Part shown: positions 1 through 6,775 of the stretch, in pieces | Position numbering within the stretch: position 1 is the stretch's first letter | Layout of the letters: each line of letters opens with the position of its first letter | From: DATHWB01 sp035460965 | GTDB lineage: Bacteria; Actinomycetota; Acidimicrobiia; Spongiisociales; ZC4RG35 | DNA length: 11,293 nt | Reading direction: 5' to 3' | Assembly: GCA_035460965.1 (NCBI GenBank) | Contig: DATHWB010000052.1 | Coordinates: 1 to 11,293 of the forward strand | Made by a program: the position numbers and the translations under genes | Notes under the pieces: model-generated | Database searches by the model: none | Told to the model about the DNA's origin: nothing | Seen by the model: only the letters and a program-made list of their open reading frames with translations

Positions 1-2
1 CG

Positions 3-653
3 TCCGCCACCGTCTACGGTGATCCGGTCTCCGTGCCGCTCCCCGAGACCGCCGAGCGGCATCTGCCGGCGAGTCCCTACGGGCGCTCGAAGCTGATGGT
101 CGAACACGTTCTCGAAGACCTCGCGGCGGCGAACGCCGGACTGCATCTGGGGGCACTCCGTTACTTCAATCCCATCGGAGCACACCCCAGCGGCTTGATC
201 GGGGAAGACCCCGTAGGAGTCCCCACCAACCTGATGCCGTTCATGACGCAGGTGGCGGTGGAGCGACTCCCGAAGCTGCAGGTGTTCGGTGCCGACTACG
301 ACACCCGCGACGGCACGTGCATTCGGGACTACATCCACGTCACGGACCTGGCGCGGGGCCACCTCGCGGCGCTCGAGTTCCTCCGCACCGAGCCGGGCCT
401 CCATGTCTGGAATCTCGGAACCGGGGAAGGCACCACTGTCCTGGAACTCGTGGAGGCCTTCCAGCGGATCACCGGGGTGAGGATTCCTCTCGAAGTCGTC
501 GGACGCCGTCCTGGCGACGTGGCAGCCACCTACGCCGATCCGAGCCTGGCAGCAAGCCAGTTGGGTTGGCGGGCCGACTTCGACATCGACCGCATGTGTG
601 AGGACGCCTGGCGCTGGCAGCAACACTCGGAGACCCTCGCCCAGGATCGATGA
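3..653 (+). CDS. galE: UDP-glucose 4-epimerase, C-terminal part (5' end outside window)
   Basis: Interconverts UDP-glucose and UDP-galactose with bound NAD in the cytoplasm (Leloir pathway; precursors for surface glycans). The frame is open from base 3, and 216 residues are present of the roughly 330 usual for GalE, so the N-terminal Rossmann GxxGxxG is off the left edge. It opens with SATVYG, the GalE catalytic Ser/Thr segment. The SDR-type pair follows as YGRSK (Tyr codon 78-80, Lys four residues later). Next come YFNPIGAHPSGLIGE, a substrate-binding signature specific to GalE among sugar epimerases, then VFGADYDTRDGT-IRDYIHV and WNLGTGEG. The end matches the RRPGDVAATYADP block and the C-terminal Leu-Gly-Trp typical of the family. 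A GTG at 33 is internal, not the start. It converges on the plsC-type gene with a 2-nt gap and no room for a terminator. Identification is firm. Confidence 0.95.
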   Translation, partial: SATVYGDPVSVPLPETAERHLPASPYGRSKLMVEHVLEDLAAANAGLHLGALRYFNPIGAHPSGLIGEDPVGVPTNLMPFMTQVAVERLPKLQVFGADYDTRDGTCIRDYIHVTDLARGHLAALEFLRTEPGLHVWNLGTGEGTTVLELVEAFQRITGVRIPLEVVGRRPGDVAATYADPSLAASQLGWRADFDIDRMCEDAWRWQQHSETLAQDR

Positions 654-655
654 GG

Positions 656-1399
656 TCAGACCTGGCGCCACTCCGCCAGTGTCGCCGTGATGAACGCCTC
701 GGCCGCGGACAGGACGGCATCCTCGTCGCCTGGGCGCCGCTCGATGGGATCTCCGAACCGAACCCTCACGGTGGAACCGAACGGGACCGGCATCATGTTG
801 TGTTCGAGAAGGCGCCACGCTCCGTCGATCGCCATCGGGACCACCGGGAGGGCATCGGCGTGACGGAGCAGCGCGACCGCTCCAGCCCGCTTGAACTCGC
901 CCAGAGCTCCCCGTCGCGAGCGTGTCCCCTCCGGGAAGATCACCACCGAAACTCCCCTCTCCTGAGCCGTACTCGCCATCTCGCGGATGGCCGTGATCGC
1001 CTGACGGCGGTCCGTCCGATCGATCAGAGCGTTACCGCCCCGGGTGAGGTTCAGTGAGATCGAGGGGATCCACCGCCCGAGCTCCTTCTTCGCCACGTAC
1101 TTCGGGAAGTTCGTGAAGAGCGTGCCCCCCATGATCGCGATGTCGAAGAGGCTCTGATGATTGGAGATGACGACGTACCCCGTCCGCGGCCTGACGGACG
1201 CCGGACGCTCGACGATCACCCGCGTCCCGCAGATGACGAACAGTGCCACCAGCGTTCGCTGCAACGCCGCCATCACGTACTCGAAGCCGCGCAGCGAGAA
1301 CGGACGCACCAGCCTCCCCGCCACGTCGAAGACGACCAGCGTCAGCCCGAAAGCGAGCAGGAACGGGATGGTCGGAATCCACTCGAGGATGCGCCGCAC
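656..1399 (-). CDS. plsC: 1-acyl-sn-glycerol-3-phosphate acyltransferase (PlsC family)
   Basis: Transfers an acyl group to lysophosphatidic acid, giving phosphatidic acid, at the cytoplasmic face of the membrane. The protein is 247 aa, normal for PlsC. Residues about 9-30 and 42-60 are hydrophobic and should anchor it. Motif I is NHQSLFD (N80-D86, the NHx4D catalytic His/Asp pair). The region KKELGRWIPSI to IDRTD (104-130) is the motif II block. Motif III is FPEGTRS (155-161), and VVPMAIDGA (186-194) is motif IV. GTG at 1399 is chosen because it lies 11 nt after the stop of the upstream hydrolase gene and gives the expected N-terminal hydrophobic segment. No clear Shine-Dalgarno is seen, so it probably depends on readthrough translation from the operon. 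The same frame stays open far upstream (to about 2647), but that is a GC-rich shadow of lysA and the hydrolase. Acyl-chain or exact acceptor specificity cannot be read from the sequence. Confidence 0.92.
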   Translation of the reverse strand: MRRILEWIPTIPFLLAFGLTLVVFDVAGRLVRPFSLRGFEYVMAALQRTLVALFVICGTRVIVERPASVRPRTGYVVISNHQSLFDIAIMGGTLFTNFPKYVAKKELGRWIPSISLNLTRGGNALIDRTDRRQAITAIREMASTAQERGVSVVIFPEGTRSRRGALGEFKRAGAVALLRHADALPVVPMAIDGAWRLLEHNMMPVPFGSTVRVRFGDPIERRPGDEDAVLSAAEAFITATLAEWRQV

Positions 1400-1410
1400 G
1401 GGGGGAGAGC

Positions 1411-2376
1411 CTACGTCGATCCGAGCCGCTCGAAGGCGTCTCTGACGGCATCGGCGAGGACGTCCTTGTGGCGCCACAGGAGGGTGCCGTGACCGGCCCG
1501 GTCCACCGTTCGCAGCTCTGCGCCCCAGTGCGCCGCGAGCTGCCGGCTCAGGTCTGGGGGGACGAACCCGTCCCGGCCACCGGACACGATCACGGCGGCC
1601 GGGTGGTGCATCAGTGCCGGGAGGCGGAGGACCGAGGCCCTTCCGAGCAGATCGTCGAGGCGGGGGCGTGCCGTTCGCTGCCCGCCCAGCGCCTTCCAGG
1701 CGATGGCACGTCGTATCGCCCCGTCGAGATACACCGGCGCGGGCCCGTGCGACGCCGCCAGCGGCGCGGTCGCCACCGGGCAGGGCATCGTTGCCGAGAC
1801 GTAGGCGGCGAGGTTGCCCCCCATCGAGAAGCCTGCCACCCCCGCCCGGGCCTGGCGTCCGGCAGCGGCGACCAGCGCCCGGCCCTCCGCCACGGCACCA
1901 TGAGCCATCACAGCGAACTCGGACACCGTGCCGATCGCGGGGGACGAGTCGGGTCGGGTCCGACGCCGACCGTAGAAGGGGATGTCGGCGATGTAGGAGC
2001 CCACGCCCCGGTCCGCCAGCATCGCAGCCAACCGTCTCCGCACATCGAAGCCCTCGTCGTTCCAGGCCGGCATCAGCACCACGATTCGATCCGAGCCCTG
2101 GGCCGGATCGATCCACTCCACGGTGCCCACGCGCGCATCGGGCTCGAGGATCTCGGAAACCGGGCTGGTGAACGTCGCACGGCGAACCCGAAAGCCGACG
2201 TGCTCCTCCTTGCGACCCCAGTCGAGGGCGAGGTCCGGGATGGGGACCGAGGCATCCAGCCCGGAGTCGAACAGAGCGAGCCGGCCCTCGTCGCCCCATC
2301 CGTCGGCGAACACCTTCGATCGCCTGTCGAGGAGGAAGCCGACGGGTGCCAGGCGGTCGATGACGTGGGCGGCCAT
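1411..2376 (-). CDS. Alpha/beta hydrolase, ABHD18/DUF2048-like
   Basis: A 321-aa serine hydrolase of unknown substrate. The nucleophile elbow is GFSMGGN (Ser184). Likely acid and base are Asp269 (in SGGRDGFVP) and His296 (in AGHGTLLW), so the triad looks complete. The stretch ADIPFYGRRR (130-139) followed by a VSEFAVM helix (151-157) resembles the 'NPFYGxRKP' region of the ABHD18/DUF2048 family; I recognise this by pattern, not by search. No signal peptide or membrane segment is seen, so it is probably cytoplasmic. The ATG overlaps the lysA stop by one base (TGATG, 2378-2374), a translational-coupling arrangement, and the stop lies 11 nt before plsC. Placement beside an acyltransferase hints at a lipid or ester substrate, which is inference only. 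It could instead be a dienelactone-hydrolase-like esterase. Confidence 0.85.
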   Translation of the reverse strand: MAAHVIDRLAPVGFLLDRRSKVFADGWGDEGRLALFDSGLDASVPIPDLALDWGRKEEHVGFRVRRATFTSPVSEILEPDARVGTVEWIDPAQGSDRIVVLMPAWNDEGFDVRRRLAAMLADRGVGSYIADIPFYGRRRTRPDSSPAIGTVSEFAVMAHGAVAEGRALVAAAGRQARAGVAGFSMGGNLAAYVSATMPCPVATAPLAASHGPAPVYLDGAIRRAIAWKALGGQRTARPRLDDLLGRASVLRLPALMHHPAAVIVSGGRDGFVPPDLSRQLAAHWGAELRTVDRAGHGTLLWRHKDVLADAVRDAFERLGST

Positions 2377-3647
2377 CAGCCGAGGTCCGTCGCCAGCAGA
2401 TCGTCGTAGGACTCGCGGCGCACGACCAACCGGTCCGTGCCGCCCTCCACGAAGACCACCGCCGGTCGCAGCACCTTGTTGTAGTTGCTCCCCATCGACT
2501 GCCCATACGCTCCGGTGACCGGAGTGGCGACGATGTCGCCGACCACGACGTCGTCGGGCAGGAGACCCTCCCGAACCAGCAGATCCCCGGACTCACAGTG
2601 CTTGCCCACCAGCCTGATCGGCAAGGTTCGTGGGCGATCGGTTGCACGGGGGAGGAAGGTCTCGTACCCGCTTCCGTACAGCACCGGGCGCGGGTTGTCG
2701 CTCATCCCTCCGTCGACGGCAACGTAGGTCCTGACGCCCGGGATCCGCTTGATGGTCCCCACCCGGTACAGCGTGACGGCGGCGGCCGCGACGATCGCCC
2801 GTCCGGGTTCGGCGAAGAGCCGCGCCTCGACACCGAGCTCTGCCGCCTTGGAGTGGATCGCCTCCGCCCATTCGGTGATCGACGGGGCCGACTCGCCCTC
2901 GACGTAGGCGACTCCGAGCCCGCCCCCGATCGAGAGCTCCGAGAGCCCCAACGGCTCCGAGAAGGAAGCCACGACCTCCAGGGCACGGGCGTGTGAGTCG
3001 GCCCGGAACACCTGGGAGCCGATGTGGGCATGCACGCCCACCAGTTCCAAGCCGGGGATCGCCCTGGCTCGCTTCACCGCCTCGGTGGCTGCGCCGGTCG
3101 AGACGGTGAACCCGAACTTCGAGTCGTCCTGACCGGTCGAGATGTACTCGTGGGTGTGCGCCTCGACCCCCGGCGTCACCCGCAGGTGGATGCGCGGCCT
3201 CGTCTCGAGACCCTGTGTCAGCTCGGCGAGCCGGTCCAGTTCATCGAAGTTGTCGACCACCAGGCGACCCACCCCTGCTTCCAGGGCCATCCGCAACTCG
3301 GCCGGGGACTTGTTGTTGCCGTGCATCACGAGCCGCTCCGCAGGGACACCGGCGGACAGCGCCACATGGAGTTCACCACCCGTGGCGACGTCGATCCGCA
3401 TGCCCTCTTCGTGCACCAGTCTCGCCACCGCCCGGCAGAGGAACGCTTTCGAGGCGTATACCGCACCGTCGCCGAACGCAGCCACGGCTTCGGCGGCGCG
3501 GGCACGCAGATGGGCGACGTCGTACACGAACAGCGGGGTGCCGTGTCGCTCCGCCAGTTCGACCAGGTCGCACCCACCGATCGACGCCGAACCCTCCCGT
3601 GTGACGGTGGTCGTGTCGGGGAGGAGGTTCAGCGGGAGGACGCTCAC
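2376..3647 (-). CDS. lysA: Diaminopimelate decarboxylase
   Basis: PLP enzyme of the cytoplasm that decarboxylates meso-2,6-diaminopimelate to L-lysine, the last step of the DAP pathway. The protein is 423 aa, normal for LysA. Residues 40-300 form the alanine-racemase-like TIM barrel, with PLP Lys67 in YASKAFL, HIGSQ (208-212), the phosphate-binding GGGLG (241-245) and EPGR (280-283). The C-terminal beta domain carries CESGD (351-355, the active-site Cys contributed across the dimer) and GAYGQSM (379-385). GTG at 3647 is chosen because it forms a GTGA overlap with the stop of the upstream small membrane gene and gives the expected start just before LLPDT and the IGGCD segment. No Shine-Dalgarno is seen, so re-initiation is likely. 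Actinobacterial lysA often lies with argS, hom and thrCB; here it sits instead with a hydrolase and an acyltransferase. Confidence 0.96.
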   Translation of the reverse strand: MSVLPLNLLPDTTTVTREGSASIGGCDLVELAERHGTPLFVYDVAHLRARAAEAVAAFGDGAVYASKAFLCRAVARLVHEEGMRIDVATGGELHVALSAGVPAERLVMHGNNKSPAELRMALEAGVGRLVVDNFDELDRLAELTQGLETRPRIHLRVTPGVEAHTHEYISTGQDDSKFGFTVSTGAATEAVKRARAIPGLELVGVHAHIGSQVFRADSHARALEVVASFSEPLGLSELSIGGGLGVAYVEGESAPSITEWAEAIHSKAAELGVEARLFAEPGRAIVAAAAVTLYRVGTIKRIPGVRTYVAVDGGMSDNPRPVLYGSGYETFLPRATDRPRTLPIRLVGKHCESGDLLVREGLLPDDVVVGDIVATPVTGAYGQSMGSNYNKVLRPAVVFVEGGTDRLVVRRESYDDLLATDLG

Positions 3648-3817
3648 CGGGAGGACTGGTGGCGACGCCAGAGATACCACCAACCGACACCGTGCAGAGC
3701 CACGGCGAGCATGAGCATCGTCGTGACGATCCACTCGCCCATGAAGGCGGCAGCGATGGCGGTGATCGTGGCGGCGATCACCAGCGCGGTACGAACGCCA
3801 TTGAGTGGACCGAACAT
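3644..3817 (-). CDS. Small two-helix membrane protein, unknown function
   Basis: A 57-aa protein with two predicted membrane helices (about residues 9-25 and 28-50) separated by a short GEW turn, and a basic tail (RRHQSSR) that should stay in the cytoplasm. I do not recognise a family. Support for it being real: it is the first gene of the lysA operon, its TGA forms a GTGA overlap with the lysA start, and a TACACT box sits exactly 7 nt before its ATG, giving a leaderless start as at two other genes in this window. No Shine-Dalgarno is present, which agrees with a leaderless mRNA. It might simply serve to launch translation of lysA, or act as a small envelope protein. No function is claimed. 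Confidence 0.7.
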   Translation of the reverse strand: MFGPLNGVRTALVIAATITAIAAAFMGEWIVTTMLMLAVALHGVGWWYLWRRHQSSR

Positions 3818-3824
3818 GCCCGGG

Positions 3825-3830
3825 AGTGTA
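3825..3830 (-). promoter_or_regulatory. -10 box of the lysA operon (leaderless start)
   Basis: TACACT on the minus strand matches TAnnnT and 4 of 6 bases of TATAAT. Seven bases separate it from the ATG at 3817, so transcription should start at or within a base of the start codon. No good -35 is seen (TCCGGA at 17 nt spacing), which is common for leaderless actinobacterial promoters. It lies in the 84-nt divergent gap shared with the SDR gene. Confidence 0.45.
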
Positions 3831-3870
3831 CGGAATCCACGGAGGCATCCGGAACGTGAGCCGACGCACG

Positions 3871-3897
3871 TACGATCGTCGATCCCAACGGATGAGG
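3871..3897 (+). promoter_or_regulatory. Possible promoter and Shine-Dalgarno of the SDR gene
   Basis: TACGAT (3871-3876) is a possible -10 and overlaps the 8-base palindrome ACGATCGT (3872-3879). GAGG (3894-3897) lies 4 nt before the ATG at 3902 and is a weak, close Shine-Dalgarno. No -35 is visible. The call is tentative. Confidence 0.25.
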
Positions 3898-3901
3898 TGC
3901 G

Positions 3902-4660
3902 ATGTTCGATCTGGCCGGCAAAGCGGCTGTGGTGACCGGCGGCAACTCCGGGATCGGCCTGGGAATGGCCGAAGCCCTGGCCAGAGCAGGCGCGGACGTG
4001 TGCATCTGGGGCACGAACGAGCACAAGAACCAGGTGGCACTCGATCGACTGCGAGACACACGCCCGTCGTCGATGGCGCTGGTGTGCGACGTCGGCGACG
4101 AAGAGGCGGTCGAGGCCACCATGGCCGCCACCGTCGACCGGTTCGGTGCGGTCGACGCGGTCCTCGCCAATGCCGGAGTCCCGGCCGGGACCGTGAGGTA
4201 CGCCGAGACGGAGTTCGACGACTGGCGAGCCACCATGCGGGTGAATCTCGATGGAGCGTTCCTGACATTCCGGGCGGCGATCCGACACATGCTCGAACGG
4301 GGAGGAGGGGGATCGCTGGTGGCGACGTCCAGTCTCAGCGCCAGGCTGGGAATGCCACGGGGTCAGGCGTACTCCGCGTCGAAGGGTGCCCTGCTGGCAT
4401 TGGTCCAGAGCATCGCCGTCGAGCACGGTAAGCACGGGATCCGGGCGAATGCGTTGATGCCGGGCTGGATCGAGACACCGATGACCGACAACCTGCTCGG
4501 TTCCGAGCGCTTCGATACCAGGAACCTGCCACGGGTGCCGATGTGACGGTACGGCACACCCGAGGACTTCGGCGGCATCGCCGTCTACCTCGTGAGCGAT
4601 GCCAGCCGGTATCACACGGGTGACGTCATCCGTATCGACGGGGGTTACGGACTGACCTGA
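3902..4660 (+). pseudogene. SDR family oxidoreductase interrupted by an in-frame TGA
   Basis: A short-chain dehydrogenase/reductase with an NAD(P)-binding Rossmann fold; the substrate is unknown. Seen in order: TGGNSGIG (12-19, cofactor loop), the CDV acidic site (62-64), NAG (90-92), Asn115, TSS (142-144) with the catalytic Ser, and YSASK (Tyr157, Lys161). The full catalytic tetrad is therefore present. Codon 215 is TGA (4544-4546). The same frame then continues for 37 codons with the conserved family ending (RYGTPEDFGGIAVYL, then a TGD and IDGGY block) to a natural TGA at 4658-4660. An intact gene would encode 252 residues, typical for classical SDRs. No frameshift is involved: one base (for example CGA to TGA) explains it. 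The truncated 214-aa product lacks the last strand and the C-terminal oligomer/substrate segment, so it is probably inactive. A sequencing error or readthrough remains possible. It converges on the M20 gene with a 9-nt gap. Confidence 0.85.
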
Positions 4661-4669
4661 AGCGCATCC

Positions 4670-5968
4670 TCAGGCGTAGTCGCGGAGGACGTCGAACAGC
4701 ACGTCGGATCCGAAGTCGAGCGCATCGACCGGGATCCGCTCGTCGGCGGCGTGCACGGTGCGCTGGAAGTCGAAGCCGTCGGGGAGCGTCATCGGCGTGT
4801 ACCCGTAGGGCTGGATCCCGAGCTGGGCGAACCATCGGCCGTCCGTCACGGCGGGGAGCAGGAACGGGATCGGGATCGCTTCCGGGTCGTGCCTACGGAG
4901 CGCCTCCGCCAGGAGGTCGAAGAGTCCCAGATCCGGGTCGCCGGGGGAGGTGGCGCCGTCGGTCACCGCCTCGATCCCGCAGTCCGATCCGACGACTGCA
5001 CGCAACTCGCGCTCGAACTCCTCGACCGACACACCCGGCAACATGCGCCCGTCGAGACCGAGCGTGACTCTGCCGGGAATGACGTTGTGCTTGTCCCCGC
5101 CACGCACGACGGTGGGGCTGACCGTGTTCCGGAACATCGGCTCGAACATCGCCAACTGCGGCCCGAGCGCACGGAGAGCCGGCCCGGCCGTTCGCTCGGC
5201 GAGCAGGCGACGGAGCGCCAGTCGGGTGGGGCCGGATGTGTGGTCGGCCAGAGCCTGCACCATCAGGCGGGTCGCAGGGGTGAGATGGATCGGTAGCCGT
5301 CGGCGGTCCAACGCACGCAGGATGCGTCCCAGCTTGGCCATGGCCCCGCCGCGGATGGGCATCGATCCGTGACCGGCGGGGCCCTCGATCGTGAGCAGGA
5401 ACTCCACACCGACGCGCTCTCCGACCTGGATCGGGTAGAAGCGCCGGCCCTGGAGCCGGAACGGGAAGGCGCCGAACTCGCCGAGGCAGTACCGCACCCC
5501 GTGGAAGAGATCCGGGTGCTCACGGACCAGGAACTGGGCGCCGAAGCGGCCCTGCATCTCCTCGTCGGCGAGTATCGCGAGGATGACGTCCCCGGCCGGG
5601 GGAGTGGGGTCGGCGGCGAGTCGCAGGAAGGCGTCGACCATCATCACGACCGGTCCCTTCATGTCCAGTGTGCCGCGTCCCCACACGAAGCCGTCGACGA
5701 CGTCGGCCCCGAATGGAGAGCGGGTCCACTGACCGGTCGCCGGCACGACGTCGACGTGGCCCTGGAGCAGCAGTGGGGGAGCGGTCCCCCGGCCCGCAAT
5801 CCGGGCGATCAGATTCGGCCGCTCCGGCACCAGGGCGTAGGTGGCGACCTCGAGCCCGGCGTCGGTCAGCACCGATTCCAGCAGTCGAATGGCGGGGCGC
5901 TCGTTGCCCGGTGGATTGACGGTCTCGATACGAACCAGGCTGCGCAGCAGCTCGATCTTGTCGGTCAC
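4670..5968 (-). CDS. M20 family zinc metallopeptidase / deacylase (ArgE-DapE-ACY1 group)
   Basis: A 432-aa di-zinc hydrolase that cleaves an amide bond in a small peptide or N-acyl amino acid. Metal and catalytic residues can be followed: HVD (H71, D73), bridging Asp102 in GTLDMKG, catalytic Glu136 and metal Glu137 in ADEE, a third-site acidic residue at E164 (LGEFG), and C-terminal His406 in RTVHAADE. The inserted dimerisation domain (about 185-300) contains EGPAGHGSMP, where the second His completes the dimer active site. Length and motif spacing are normal for the family. GTG at 5968 is chosen because it makes a GTGA overlap with the upstream 63-aa ORF and starts directly at the first conserved helix (DKIELLRSLVRIETVNPPG). 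The sequence looks more like the M20/ACY1-like carboxypeptidases than true ArgE or DapE, so no gene symbol is given. There is no signal peptide, so it is cytoplasmic. Confidence 0.9.
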   Translation of the reverse strand: MTDKIELLRSLVRIETVNPPGNERPAIRLLESVLTDAGLEVATYALVPERPNLIARIAGRGTAPPLLLQGHVDVVPATGQWTRSPFGADVVDGFVWGRGTLDMKGPVVMMVDAFLRLAADPTPPAGDVILAILADEEMQGRFGAQFLVREHPDLFHGVRYCLGEFGAFPFRLQGRRFYPIQVGERVGVEFLLTIEGPAGHGSMPIRGGAMAKLGRILRALDRRRLPIHLTPATRLMVQALADHTSGPTRLALRRLLAERTAGPALRALGPQLAMFEPMFRNTVSPTVVRGGDKHNVIPGRVTLGLDGRMLPGVSVEEFERELRAVVGSDCGIEAVTDGATSPGDPDLGLFDLLAEALRRHDPEAIPIPFLLPAVTDGRWFAQLGIQPYGYTPMTLPDGFDFQRTVHAADERIPVDALDFGSDVLFDVLRDYA

Positions 5969-6156
5969 GTGACGGCGACCCGGTCGACCCGTCCGAACAC
6001 CCACTTGATCACGAACGGCACGAGCCCGAGGCTCGCTACGATCGCCAGCCGGTCGGCATCGATCCCGGCGGAGTCCATGTGAGGTTTGAAGAAGTTCAGC
6101 TGGTGGATCGCACCGATCATCGTGAAGAGCCGGCGACGATCGAGGCCCAGATCCAC
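5965..6156 (-). CDS. Small 63-aa protein upstream of the M20 peptidase, possibly a transporter remnant
   Basis: The GTG start at 6156 has a Shine-Dalgarno-like AAGGGA (6167-6162) 5 nt upstream, and the TGA overlaps the M20 start as GTGA, so both ends fit a real translated cistron. The protein has one hydrophobic segment (about 37-54, ending in FVIKW). Its second half vaguely resembles the first helix and the G-x-x-x-D-R loop of major facilitator transporters. If that is right, this is a remnant of a larger MFS gene, or its resemblance is accidental. An alternative start is ATG at 6120. The residues HQLNFFKPHMD use lower-GC codons than the neighbours. Function is unknown. Confidence 0.45.
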   Translation of the reverse strand: MDLGLDRRRLFTMIGAIHQLNFFKPHMDSAGIDADRLAIVASLGLVPFVIKWVFGRVDRVAVT

Positions 6157-6215
6157 GTGCGTCCCTTCGCTGGCGGCGACGGCAGGCTACATCCCGGCCG
6201 GGGACGACACCGGCC

Positions 6216-6686
6216 GTGACCGCCCTCGGGATCGGCGTCGTGATGGTCATCGGACTCGCCGGCACGCTGCTGCCGATCCTGCCCGGACTCGGCCTGATCT
6301 GGGCGGCGGCACTCGTCTACGGGTTCGTCGAGGGCTTCGGACCCGTGGGTTGGGCGGCGTTCGCCCTCATCACCGGGGTGGGTGCGACGGCGGTGGCAGC
6401 GGGCATCCGGGTGCCCCAGCGCGCCGCGGCGGTGGGCGGGATCGACTGGAAGGGCCAGCTGCTGGCGCTGGGATTGGCGGTGGTCGGCTTCTTCGTGATT
6501 CCGGTGCTCGGGGCGGCGGTCGGTTTCGTCGTCGGGATCTTCCTCGTGGCTCGGCGGAAGCACGGCGACCGAGCATGGGAGATCACCCGGTCCACGGTGA
6601 AGGCGCTGCTGCTGGCCGCCGGGCTGCAATTCGCAGCAGGGCTCGGAATGATCGGGCTGTGGCTCGCCTGGGTGGTGATCGCCTGA
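6216..6686 (+). CDS. DUF456 family membrane protein
   Basis: A 156-aa integral membrane protein of unknown function. Hydrophobic segments are about 3-20, 24-45, 48-65, 83-112 (probably two helices) and 128-155. The N-terminal GLAGTLLPILPGLGLIWAA stretch (13-31) and the later IPVLGAAVGFVVGIFL stretch (99-114), followed by a charged RRKHGDRAWE loop, are the two glycine-rich blocks that mark DUF456. GTG at 6216 is the first usable start that places the Gly-Thr-Leu-Pro motif near the N-terminus; no good Shine-Dalgarno precedes it. It is divergent from the 63-aa ORF and the M20 gene (59-nt gap) and is the last gene before the dif region. No visible terminator follows. Confidence 0.82.
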   Translation: MTALGIGVVMVIGLAGTLLPILPGLGLIWAAALVYGFVEGFGPVGWAAFALITGVGATAVAAGIRVPQRAAAVGGIDWKGQLLALGLAVVGFFVIPVLGAAVGFVVGIFLVARRKHGDRAWEITRSTVKALLLAAGLQFAAGLGMIGLWLAWVVIA

Positions 6687-6732
6687 TCGAGGAGGGGCGC
6701 GGAATGTTCACACGACAGACAACCTCCGTCTA

Positions 6733-6760
6733 ACTTGACATAACGGAGATTATGGGCGCA
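6733..6760. other. dif: Candidate dif site (XerC/XerD recombination, chromosome terminus)
   Basis: A 28-bp site with the XerCD architecture: 11-bp arm, 6-bp spacer, 11-bp arm. Read on the minus strand, the XerC arm is TGCGCCCATAA (6760-6750), the spacer is TCTCCG (6749-6744) and the XerD arm is TTATGTCAAGT (6743-6733). The XerD arm equals the actinobacterial dif consensus as I remember it at all 11 positions, and the whole site agrees at about 24 of 28 when degenerate positions are allowed. Against E. coli dif the arms agree at 8/11 (XerC) and 9/11 (XerD), including the inner ATAA/TTAT bases that the recombinases contact. It lies in a long intergenic gap, as dif normally does. No integrase or phage gene is nearby, so a chromosomal dif is more likely than an integrated Xer-using element. 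The consensus is from memory and was not searched. Confidence 0.8.
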
Positions 6761-6775
6761 AACCTACGCAACGCG

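Noticed and set aside
656..2647. Very long minus-strand frame that would fuse plsC with upstream residues (663 aa)
   Set aside because: Only the last 247 residues show family motifs. The rest is arginine/proline-rich and overlaps the hydrolase and lysA in another frame, as expected of GC-rich shadow frames.
3648..4268. Open minus-strand extension of the lysA frame past 3647
   Set aside because: It runs antisense to the SDR gene, is rich in Arg/Pro and lacks any LysA homology. GTG 3647 gives the normal length.
4544..4583. TGA as selenocysteine codon with a hairpin downstream (4570-4583)
   Set aside because: The stem is only 5 bp with a GCAT loop, 23 nt past the stop. SDR enzymes are not known selenoproteins and this position is not catalytic.
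3644..4615. 323-aa minus-strand frame across the SDR gene
   Set aside because: Only its last 57 residues (from ATG 3817) have gene-like signals. The upstream part is antisense to a clear SDR coding sequence.
6735..6740. TTGACA, a perfect -35 hexamer
   Set aside because: No -10 lies 16-18 nt downstream (the position reads GCGCAA), and the hexamer is explained as part of the XerD arm of the dif site.
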